From positions 1 through 45,386 of the IMG/VR virus record IMGVR_UViG_3300042294_005859: 45,386 bases of DNA, one strand, 5' to 3'. Of this stretch, positions 17,296 through 22,867 are shown in pieces (within the stretch, counting starts at the first letter, position 1; each line of letters begins with the position of its first letter). The notes under the pieces were generated by a model that did no database searches, was not told the DNA's origin, and saw only the letters and a list, made by a program, of their open reading frames with translations. Origin of the DNA: a virus. Position numbers and translations under genes: made by a program.

Positions 17296-17511
17296 TCATT
17301 TCGTGGTTGTGGTGAGTTTGTCGAGCAGCTCGCCGGCTTGAGCGAGTCGTACGTTGACCTGGGCCATCGTGTGTACGTTGCGCCAGCCCAACGCTGGGTC
17401 ATCTGGTGGTTGCAATGCGTCAAGCGATTGACGCAGTCGATCGAGGTAGTCGCGAGCTACGAGGTGAAGGTTCTCATAGGGAGCCGCCGGCTCAATGGAC
17501 GTTTTGGACAT
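17296..17511 (-). CDS. Small helical hypothetical protein
   Basis: From the ATG at 17511, preceded by AGGAAC, the product has 71 residues. The frame opens 14 codons earlier, but those codons carry no ribosome-binding site. The sequence is a helical bundle type: HLVARDYLDRLRQSLDAL, then VHTMAQVNVRLAQAGELLDKL. No family is recognised. It lies 18 bases before the DUF4314 gene and is probably co-transcribed with it. Upstream is a 258-base spacer (17512-17769). Confidence 0.7.
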   Translation of the reverse strand: MSKTSIEPAAPYENLHLVARDYLDRLRQSLDALQPPDDPALGWRNVHTMAQVNVRLAQAGELLDKLTTTTK

Positions 17512-17769
17512 CGTTGGTTCCTGGTTGTTAGAGAGACGAAAGACGGTCCCCAACAGTCAGCCAACGAATCACGAGAACATCAAGCCAACATGCGAGCATG
17601 TTTTGCAAAATTCTTCCAAACATGTGGATGCACCGGCAAATCGCAGTTTCGCGATGTGTCGCATTATGTTGCTGGTTGGGCTAATGTTCTCATCAACGAG
17701 AAAACGCCCGCACGGTGCAAACGTGGGGCGATTGGTGGGAAGCATTCCGTGCTTCTGGTTCTAGGTTCC
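17512..17769 (-). promoter_or_regulatory. Spacer with a divergent leader for the three-gene run
   Basis: No minus-strand gene is seen here. On the minus strand the segment holds AACATGCTCGCATGTTGGC, which contains the palindrome AACATGCTCGCATGTT, followed by a CTTGATG word like the CGGCTTGA of the repeated leaders further upstream. It probably carries the promoter for the genes at 17511, 17277 and 17040. Confidence 0.35.
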
Positions 17770-18003
17770 CTACAGGTCGCGCGGTACCAAGATGGCAGCT
17801 CCGTGTCCGGAGACTGCGATCGAGTCTCCGTTAGTTGTGCGCGCGAACAGCGTCGGGCCCAGTCGGATCACATCAACAACGCTGCCGACGTCAAGCTTGC
17901 GATTGTGGATCGTACGCAGGTCGTAGGTGATGCCTGGCTCTGGCGTTGCGATCTCGCCGTCGGCCAGGTCATCCACCGTTCGCAAATCGTAAAAGTGTTT
18001 CAC
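17770..18003 (-). CDS. Small hypothetical protein
   Basis: A 77-residue protein from a GTG start at 18003, with AGGAGA upstream. It is beta-rich, with a repeated YDLRT word (residues 5-9 and 27-31) and the ending VSGHGAAILVPRDL. No family is recognised. It lies 12 bases after the HARE-HTH gene and so is probably translated from the same transcript. Confidence 0.65.
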   Translation of the reverse strand: MKHFYDLRTVDDLADGEIATPEPGITYDLRTIHNRKLDVGSVVDVIRLGPTLFARTTNGDSIAVSGHGAAILVPRDL

Positions 18004-18015
18004 CGGCGGGGTCTC

Positions 18016-18585
18016 CTAGCCTCGAACCGTGAAGCGTCCGCGTTCGGTCTTTACGAACTTGCTGTCGTCGCCCTTGGCCAAGTCGCGAAGGATCGCGCTG
18101 TACAAGGTCGCGTGGGGAGTCTTGCCACCGGGGCTAGTCCAATAGCCCTTGGCTTCCATCGCAGTGATCAACTCTTGCGCGTTCATCGGATCGCTCGATT
18201 CGCCAAGAACCTTCAAGGCCGCAGCGACGCAGCTCAATCGCTTCTCGCCGGCGTCTGCGGTCTCGGTGGTTGCCGCTTTCGCCTTGCGTGGCCTCTTGAG
18301 AACCGCAACCGCTGTGGAAGTCTCGCCGCCGAACGTTTCAACCGTTGCGGGTTCGTTCTCGACCACGGTAACGTTGCCCTCAGTGGTCACTTTCGCGCGA
18401 CCGCGTCGCGTGCCGACTTCGCCCTGCAGGCGTTGAGCGCTCTTGATGAGGATCTTCTTTCCGGTTGCGAGGTTGGTCGCGTCCCAGCCACCGCGAGGCT
18501 TCTCGGCATCGATTTGAATCTCGCATCGATTACCCGAGACGTTCGCGTAGTACTTGCCACCGATTTTTACTTCTGCCTTCTTCAT
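18016..18585 (-). CDS. HARE-HTH winged-helix protein
   Basis: The ATG at 18585 is preferred because GGGAG lies before it; the frame opens 13 codons earlier. The product has 189 residues. The N-terminus is a small beta domain (VKIGGKYYANVSGNRCEIQI). A basic Ala/Thr-rich linker follows (about 70-125), then a C-terminal HARE-HTH domain: LSCVAAALKVLGE, PMNAQELITAMEAKGYW, a TPHATLYSAI helix and a FVKTERGRFTV wing. HARE-HTH domains are thought to bind modified or structured DNA and occur in restriction and chromatin proteins. Here it may regulate the block or recognise phage DNA modified by the neighbouring methyltransferase; that is inference. Confidence 0.82.
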   Translation of the reverse strand: MKKAEVKIGGKYYANVSGNRCEIQIDAEKPRGGWDATNLATGKKILIKSAQRLQGEVGTRRGRAKVTTEGNVTVVENEPATVETFGGETSTAVAVLKRPRKAKAATTETADAGEKRLSCVAAALKVLGESSDPMNAQELITAMEAKGYWTSPGGKTPHATLYSAILRDLAKGDDSKFVKTERGRFTVRG

Positions 18586-18678
18586 CTTCGTATCTCCCAA
18601 TTCATGTTCGTGGTTGGCTGCCATCGTCAGGTCGATCGAACCACCGATCGACTACGCGCGTCCGTGTCGCGTTTCGGC

Positions 18679-18993
18679 TTATTGACCAAAGACCAAGTCC
18701 GACAATCCCTCGCAAAGAAAGTCGACTACCACCTGGACCTCCGTGCTCGCCGCCGGCACATCCAATCCGCGATCGAAGTTGAACATCACTTTGTGGTCGG
18801 CCAGTCGTTGAATCCAAAGCTTCGAGATCTTGCTCTGGTTGAGCTCGAAGGATTCTCGCTCTGCGTGGTCTGCGAACACCAAGGCATCGAAGCGATAGTC
18901 GTCGTTGATCTTGCCTTGCACCCAAGATCCGCCAGCGCCGCGGTTGCGATTGCTGATCTTGGTGATCGTCAGGTCGAAGTCGTGTTGGGTCAT
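18679..18993 (-). CDS. Small conserved hypothetical protein
   Basis: From the ATG at 18993, with CGGAGA upstream, the product has 104 residues. It begins with a beta segment (FDLTITKISNRNRGAGGSWVQGKI), continues with YRFDALVFADHAE and SKISKLWIQRL, and ends with FNFDRGLDVPA and a short helix. It looks like a compact alpha/beta domain, but I cannot name a family with confidence. Its start lies 40 bases downstream of a copy of the repeated leader element. Confidence 0.7.
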   Translation of the reverse strand: MTQHDFDLTITKISNRNRGAGGSWVQGKINDDYRFDALVFADHAERESFELNQSKISKLWIQRLADHKVMFNFDRGLDVPAASTEVQVVVDFLCEGLSDLVFGQ

Positions 18994-19032
18994 CTGCTGG
19001 TCTCCGTTGTTTGGTTGGTGAATCGTTTTCGC

Positions 19033-19057
19033 GTTAACACACATGAGCCATGCGGTT
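19033..19057 (-). repeat. Repeated leader element, copy 1
   Basis: Contains ACACATGAGCCATGCGGTT as read on the + strand, followed by a mirror AACCGCAT, so that ATGCGGTT and AACCGCAT form an inverted repeat. It ends 40 bases before the start at 18993. This copy has GTTAAC where most others have GATGAC. Confidence 0.75.
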
Positions 19058-19077
19058 TGAACCGCATCAAGCCGGAT

Positions 19078-19326
19078 TCAAAAGGAATTCGGAATCTTTT
19101 CTTCGGTGCATACCTGCGTTCGGAAATGTTGGGCGAGCTTGGCGGCTGTGGCCTGTACATCGGCCAGTTCGTCGAAGAACCGCTTCATGGTGTTTGGGTC
19201 GGAAGCGGCGAGGATCGGCATTTCTTCGACCGCTGCGTACAGGTCGCTAATTGTTTCCAGCGCTCGTCGGTGCGTTCCGAGGAATTGGGCCGAGGTCAGG
19301 CGTGGTCGGTTGGTCATCGTTGGCAT
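19078..19326 (-). CDS. Small helical hypothetical protein
   Basis: The ATG at 19326 follows CGGAGA and gives 82 residues; an in-frame ATG nine bases later is possible. The longer frame from 19395 reads into the repeated leader and is not preferred. The product is helical (LGTHRRALETISDLYAAVEEM, then FFDELADVQATAAKLAQHF) and belongs to no family I know. It lies between two leader elements, so it appears to be its own transcription unit. Confidence 0.65.
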   Translation of the reverse strand: MPTMTNRPRLTSAQFLGTHRRALETISDLYAAVEEMPILAASDPNTMKRFFDELADVQATAAKLAQHFRTQVCTEEKIPNSF

Positions 19327-19367
19327 AGTGTTGATCTCCGTTTGTTCGTGTTTGATATGTCGTATGC

Positions 19368-19392
19368 GATGACACACATGAGCCATGCGGTT
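19368..19392 (-). repeat. Repeated leader element, copy 2
   Basis: Same core ACACATGAGCCATGCGGTT, here followed by CAAACCGCAT, giving a near-perfect inverted repeat ATGCGGTT-CA-AACCGCAT. It lies 42 bases before the start at 19326 and is the only copy out of phase with the others. Confidence 0.75.
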
Positions 19393-19411
19393 CAAACCGC
19401 ATCAAGCCGAA

Positions 19412-19450
19412 GGGGAAAAGATTCTGAAGGTTTTTCAGGATCTTTCCCCC
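19412..19450 (-). terminator. Long hairpin after the gene at 19471
   Basis: GGGGAAAAGATTCTGAA pairs with TTCAGGATCTTTCCCC across a short loop, with one bulge and one mismatch. It lies between the stop of the upstream gene and the next leader, the position of a terminator on the minus strand. Confidence 0.6.
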
Positions 19451-19470
19451 GGCGCATCGGTGTGTCGCAA

Positions 19471-19743
19471 TCAACTATCGCGACATGTTTCCCAAGCCCG
19501 CTTGCTGCCGTAGCAGATCTGCCCGCCTTCGACGATGTAGACCGTGTTGTCGTCGGCAACGTCTTGGGCGTCGTCGTCTTCATCCTCATCGTCGGACGCG
19601 TCGTTCATGTCGCGGCCGCTGGTCACGCCGCAGATGCGGTTCTCGAAAGGCCAGTTCTGCTGGGTCATCAGCCGCACTTCGGCGTCGCCTCCGAACTCTT
19701 CGCGGTAGTCGTTGAGGATTTCGATCAGGGTGTCGAGATTCAT
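19471..19743 (-). CDS. Conserved small acidic protein
   Basis: A 90-residue protein: NLDTLIEILNDYREEFGGDAEVRLMTQQNWPFENRICGV, an acidic low-complexity middle (DASDDEDEDDDAQD), then NTVYIVEGGQICYGSKRAWE. I have the impression that proteins with EVR(L/I)MTQxNWPFE and VEGxQxxYGSKxAW are shared by planctomycetes and their phages, but the role is unknown. CGGAGAA precedes the ATG, and a leader element lies 40 bases upstream. This is good evidence that the minus strand is the coding strand here. Confidence 0.8.
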   Translation of the reverse strand: MNLDTLIEILNDYREEFGGDAEVRLMTQQNWPFENRICGVTSGRDMNDASDDEDEDDDAQDVADDNTVYIVEGGQICYGSKRAWETCRDS

Positions 19744-19782
19744 GTTTGGTTCTCCGTTTGGGTGAATGAAAATTGGTTATGC

Positions 19783-19807
19783 GATAACACACATGAGCCA
19801 TGCGGTT
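19783..19807 (-). repeat. Repeated leader element, copy 3
   Basis: Core ACACATGAGCCATGCGGTT followed by CGGATAACC and CAAGCCG. It lies 40 bases before the start at 19743. Confidence 0.75.
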
Positions 19808-19851
19808 CGGATAACCTCAAGCCGTACTTTCAATGTTTTCAGCAGGTTTTG

Positions 19852-20127
19852 TCAGCATTCTTTGGAAGGCAAACATTCGTCGATCGCTTCGGGCAACATG
19901 CTGCCAGAAAGGACCTCGATTGCTTCTTCAAACATGCGGAGTTCTGCTTCGAGGGCGCGAGCCGAATCTCCGCTCGCTACCACGAACGCGCCCGCCAAGT
20001 TGTCGGCCAGTCGCTTCAACCGTGTGACCACTTCGCGATAGTCGTCGCAGATGTCCAGCGCGGTAGCGCGAGGCATTTGTTTGAAGGCGGTTCTGATAGC
20101 AGTGTGTCTGGCGTTGGTTCGGGCCAT
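19852..20127 (-). CDS. Small helical hypothetical protein
   Basis: From the ATG at 20127, with GAGGAGA upstream, the product has 91 residues. The open frame continues 26 codons into the leader, but the leader has no ribosome-binding site there. The product is helical throughout (CDDYREVVTRLKRLADNLAGAF, then ARALEAELRMFEEAIEVLSG), with a basic N-terminus MARTNARHTAIR. No family is recognised. Confidence 0.68.
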   Translation of the reverse strand: MARTNARHTAIRTAFKQMPRATALDICDDYREVVTRLKRLADNLAGAFVVASGDSARALEAELRMFEEAIEVLSGSMLPEAIDECLPSKEC

Positions 20128-20172
20128 CGGTTTGTTCTCCTCTTGCGTGGTGAAAGCGGTCGGTCGCTGGGC

Positions 20173-20197
20173 GATGACACACATGAGCCATGCGGTT
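20173..20197 (-). repeat. Repeated leader element, copy 4
   Basis: Core ACACATGAGCCATGCGGTT followed by CCAAACACAGCAAGCCGG. It lies 46 bases before the start at 20127. Confidence 0.75.
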
Positions 20198-20328
20198 CCA
20201 AACACAGCAAGCCGGTTCCAGCAGCAATTTCCGATGTTCTTTCATGTTTCTCGGGAAGCCTTACGGGCCCCGACGTTGGCCCGTGTTGCGATGTATTGAA
20301 TGTTGGGTACTTGGTCGAAGGTGTTCAT

Positions 20329-20392
20329 AAGAACGCGACTGTGGGCGAGTGTCGCGACCAAGCGGAAGAACGCCGCGATTCCGTTCGCGGCG
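20329..20392 (-). repeat. 64-bp spacer repeat, copy A, with terminator hairpin
   Basis: Ends in the perfect hairpin CGCCGCGA-N6-TCGCGGCG (20371-20392) just after the stop of the gene at 20419. It aligns without gaps to 21448-21511, with six differences in 64 bases, all three-periodic. Read on the minus strand in the neighbours' phase it encodes GIAAFFRLVATLAHSRV. Confidence 0.65.
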
Positions 20393-20418
20393 TCCGTGGC
20401 ATTCCGCTGGTCTGTGGT

Positions 20419-20676
20419 TTAAAGGATCTTTCCGAGGCGGCTGTTCTTCATCGCGTCCAGGGCTTGGACCGCGTTGAAGTGTTCGGTGAGAAGCGGGCCG
20501 GCGCTGGGTGTTTGTTGTGCGTCGGCGACCTCGAGGGTTTCTGCCAAGGTCATCAAACCCTCGATTGCCTTGTAGTAGGCTTCGCGGATCTCTTGGGCTT
20601 GGTGGGCGTCCATCGCCTTGAAGATTTGGCGAAGGGTTGCATCGGTCGCTGCGTGTGGGTTGTTTGCGTTGGTCAT
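20419..20676 (-). CDS. Small helical hypothetical protein
   Basis: An 85-residue helical protein (LRQIFKAMDAHQAQEIREAYYKAIEGLMTLAETLEVADAQ, then LLTEHFNAVQALDAMKNSRLGK). CGGAGA precedes the ATG. Natural amino-acid composition and helix periodicity favour this frame over the competing 158-codon frame on the same strand, which begins inside the leader. Function is unknown. It is flanked by a leader element upstream and a hairpin downstream. Confidence 0.7.
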   Translation of the reverse strand: MTNANNPHAATDATLRQIFKAMDAHQAQEIREAYYKAIEGLMTLAETLEVADAQQTPSAGPLLTEHFNAVQALDAMKNSRLGKIL

Positions 20677-20718
20677 GTTTGTGTCTCCGTTTCGGAAAAA
20701 GGTTTGAATCGTTTACGC

Positions 20719-20743
20719 GATGACACACATGAGCCATGCGGTT
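20719..20743 (-). repeat. Repeated leader element, copy 5
   Basis: Core ACACATGAGCCATGCGGTT followed by TCGATAACC and CAAGCCG. It lies 43 bases before the start at 20676. The intervening leader, with CGAAACGGAGA, is nearly identical to that of copy 6. Confidence 0.78.
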
Positions 20744-20955
20744 TCGATAACCTCAAGCCGAGCATGCGAGAATTCGGAAAAGATTCTGCAGCTTTCTTTC
20801 CGGTGCGTCGGCAGTCACAGAAGTTCGCGTATCGGGAGGACTCATATGTTCGCCCTCTAATAACTATCTATGCAAAAGAGGTCCAACGAGGTTCCAGAGA
20901 ATTGCGAGGCAAGCCCGCCGGCAGCGCTTGGCCGCCGGCGAATCCGCGATGCTCG

Positions 20956-21249
20956 CTAGTCTTTCTTCAAAAAGAACTCGAGCATTTTTTGTTGCTCATA
21001 AAGTTTTGTGAGTTCCGCTTTGGCCTCGCGAGCTGCGCGGAGGTCGCCCTCGGCGAAATCGACCCAGGACATGCTACATGGTTCGTCGGCCAGCAATGCC
21101 TCGGTGTCTTTAGTTGCCCCTTGTGCGCGTCGAAGCATGCATTGAGCCGCTTCGTCCATGCGGCGCTTTGCATCCGGAATCATCCATTTGAGGCGTCGCA
21201 GTTGGTCTTGGATCGCTTGCTCGGCGCTCGTTTGATTCGTTTCGTTCAT
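20956..21249 (-). CDS. Small coiled-coil hypothetical protein
   Basis: A 97-residue protein, charged and helical: QAIQDQLRRLKWMIPDAKRRMDEAAQCM, a middle with CSMSWVDF, then DLRAAREAKAELTKLYEQQKMLEFFLKKD, which looks like a coiled coil. CGGAGA precedes the ATG. No family is recognised. The spacer after its stop (20677-20955, 279 bases) carries leader copy 5 and a GAATTC-rich segment but no hairpin as clear as its neighbours'. Confidence 0.7.
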   Translation of the reverse strand: MNETNQTSAEQAIQDQLRRLKWMIPDAKRRMDEAAQCMLRRAQGATKDTEALLADEPCSMSWVDFAEGDLRAAREAKAELTKLYEQQKMLEFFLKKD

Positions 21250-21291
21250 CTGTGTTTCTCCGTTTCGGAAAGGGAATGGAATCGTTTACGT

Positions 21292-21316
21292 GATGACACA
21301 CATGAGCCATGCGGTT
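21292..21316 (-). repeat. Repeated leader element, copy 6
   Basis: Core ACACATGAGCCATGCGGTT followed by TGAATAACC and CAAGCCG. It lies 43 bases before the start at 21249, the same distance as copy 5. Confidence 0.78.
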
Positions 21317-21447
21317 TGAATAACCTCAAGCCGATTCAGCCAACTTTTTTGAATGTTTTTCCATGTTTCTCAGCATGCCCTACGGTCGCCAACGTTGGCC
21401 CACGTCGCGTCCGTTCACATGTGGGGTACTCGGTCGAATGTTGCTGC

Positions 21448-21511
21448 AAGAACGCGACTGTGCGCAAGCGTCGCGACCAAACGAAAGAACGCCGCGATTC
21501 CATTCGCGGCG
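21448..21511 (-). repeat. 64-bp spacer repeat, copy B, with terminator hairpin
   Basis: Homologue of 20329-20392, ending in the same perfect hairpin CGCCGCGA-N6-TCGCGGCG (21490-21511), 17 bases after the stop of the amidoligase gene. On the minus strand a T-rich TTCTTTCG follows the stem, so it can act as a terminator. A more diverged relative lies near 22596-22628. Confidence 0.65.
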
Positions 21512-21528
21512 CTCTATGTGGTTCCGTT

Positions 21529-22386
21529 CTAGGCCGCGCGGTCGTATTTGCGGGCGAGTTCCAAGAGTTTGGTTTTGATGGTCTTCCATTCCGGTTTGGT
21601 TTCGCCGGCGATCTCTCCGTAGATCTTGTCGCGAAGGGCACCCTTGTACCAACCCTTGGTCCATCCGAGCCGGTAGAACAATCGGTTGATTTCGGTTTCG
21701 CCAAGGCCAGCCCCGGGGCGATCCCAGCAACTCTTGGTGCCTTCCTTTTTGATGTAGTCCCATTCGCTGCAGCGTTTGGTATTAAGGGCCAATTCAACCA
21801 AACCCAAAACCATCATCAGGTATCCGACCGCCTTGGTCTTGTTGAGCGTTCCGCCGAAGGCCCGGAACTCGATTCGGTTCTTACCGCGGGTCAGGTGGGT
21901 CAGGTTCAGCAGGTGGTAGCGATCCGATTCGCATCGGCTCTTGGCGTTGTCTTTGTTGCCGTATTGCTTGATCCGCTTGGCGTACATCATCTGTTCGCGT
22001 TTGCGGGTTCCGGTCGAGGCGTAGATCGCTCGTTCGTGGTTGCCGACCAGGGAAATCAATCTTGCCAAGGCGGATGCGTCTCCGTTCCAGCTAACCGTTA
22101 TGTGCAGGCCGCAGCTCGAATTTACTTGGCCACCGCGAGCGTTGATCTGGTCGATCGCGTCTTCGACCTGTCGTACGCCTTCAACCCCTTTGAGTATTGG
22201 GCTTACGAACTCGCAACCTTTGCGGCTGGCGTTCTCGGGTCGGATGCTCCCGTCGCGTTCTGCTTTCCATCCGGTTGGCAGCCAAGGTACTTGGTATCCG
22301 CTGTGGTAAGGTCCGATCGGTGTGTTGTCGGTGCCGGGGAGGGTGGTTTCAAATTCGATTCCGAAGGCGATTTCGTTTGCGTTCAT
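21529..22386 (-). CDS. Amidoligase-family protein
   Basis: The ATG at 22386 (AAAGGAAC upstream) gives 285 residues; the frame continues 48 codons upstream into the leader, which is not preferred. FGIEFETTLP at the N-terminus, then RDGSIRP, CEFVSPILKG, INARGGQVNSSCGLHITVSW and RIEFRAFGGTLN are the conserved blocks of the putative amidoligase (COOH-NH2 ligase) family, ATP-grasp-related enzymes that form amide bonds between amines and carboxyls. In phages they are rare accessory genes that may modify host proteins or cell wall. It is the first and largest gene of the minus-strand array. Substrate is unknown. Confidence 0.85.
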   Translation of the reverse strand: MNANEIAFGIEFETTLPGTDNTPIGPYHSGYQVPWLPTGWKAERDGSIRPENASRKGCEFVSPILKGVEGVRQVEDAIDQINARGGQVNSSCGLHITVSWNGDASALARLISLVGNHERAIYASTGTRKREQMMYAKRIKQYGNKDNAKSRCESDRYHLLNLTHLTRGKNRIEFRAFGGTLNKTKAVGYLMMVLGLVELALNTKRCSEWDYIKKEGTKSCWDRPGAGLGETEINRLFYRLGWTKGWYKGALRDKIYGEIAGETKPEWKTIKTKLLELARKYDRAA

Positions 22387-22440
22387 TGTTCTGTTCCTTT
22401 GTGGTGCGAGGTGTGTTTTGCGTCGCGTTTTCTGCGTCGC

Positions 22441-22464
22441 GATGACACACATGAGCCATGCGTT
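22441..22464 (-). repeat. Repeated leader element, copy 7 (diverged)
   Basis: ACACATGAGCCATGCG is kept, but GGTT has become TTTC. It lies 55 bases before the amidoligase start. The 22465-22660 spacer beyond it also holds AACATGC words and a relative of the 64-bp spacer repeat. Confidence 0.65.
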
Positions 22465-22660
22465 TCGAGGAACATCCAGCCGATTCCTGCATGTTTTTCC
22501 AGTAATTCTGCATGTTTTCTGAGAGGCCACCGGTGCGCCAACATTACGCCACGGTCGCGTCTAAACATGCTCCGCATAACGAGGCGAACATGCGGTTGAA
22601 ACGCGACCGTGCGCAAACGGTGGCCCCACGTTTCGAGATGCCAAACCATGGAGGAATGCG

Positions 22661-22867
22661 ATGAGTGAAGGAAACAACCAGGTCGATCCGACGAGGCTTT
22701 CGGTTGAGCAAGCAGCGAAACTGCTTTCAGCCGCTTACCGAGAACGCATCGAGCCGGAGAAGATCCGACTAGACCTACAAAACGGTGCGCCGGTGAACGT
22801 TGATGGAACGATCAACCTCGTGCACTACAGCGCTTGGCAAGCAAAGGAGATGGGACGTGGCGAGTGA
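22661..22867 (+). CDS. Small HTH-like protein, possible small terminase
   Basis: A 68-residue protein preceded by GGAGG. It reads like a truncated helix-turn-helix module, LSVEQAAKLLSAAYRERIEPEKIRLDLQNGAPVNVDGTINLVHYSAW. The N-terminus of the next protein has a related layout (LKPSELCRLLNSTPLGEVISERQLYRHRQRAG then VDLLRYCAWM), so the two may be duplicated DNA-recognition modules. Position directly before the large terminase suggests the small-terminase role of recognising packaging sites, but no family match can be claimed. It overlaps the terminase start by 11 bases. Confidence 0.65.
   Translation: MSEGNNQVDPTRLSVEQAAKLLSAAYRERIEPEKIRLDLQNGAPVNVDGTINLVHYSAWQAKEMGRGE

Larger units (their letters stand above)
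16693..22599 (+). other. 1,968-codon open frame antisense to the minus-strand gene array
   Basis: The + strand has no stop in this frame for 5.9 kb, from the methyltransferase end to just before the next + gene. The translation is rich in Cys, His, Val and Arg, as expected of an antisense shadow. The minus strand encodes recognisable families (DUF4314, HARE-HTH, amidoligase), so I do not call this a gene. It is recorded because it also crosses all the spacers (about 1.9 kb) and because no other shadow frame in the window exceeds about 300 codons. An unused AGGAGG lies at 16711. Confidence 0.15.

Noticed and set aside
19033-22464. A conserved leader peptide beginning MAHVCHR in the repeated element.
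   Set aside because: Copy 1 has a stop after MAHVC, copy 3 changes H to Y and copy 6 changes R to H, and the peptide frame has no fixed relation to the gene frame. The conservation is at DNA level.
16693-22599. The + strand 1,968-codon frame as a giant protein gene.
   Set aside because: The minus strand of the same DNA encodes recognised families (DUF4314, HARE-HTH, amidoligase and others), each with its own ribosome-binding site, while the + frame translation has the Cys/His-rich look of an antisense shadow. It is kept as a finding, not as a CDS.
19033-22660. An integron-like cassette array with attC sites.
   Set aside because: The conserved element lies a fixed distance before start codons rather than after stops, no GTTRRRY core pairs are evident, and no tyrosine integron integrase is present.
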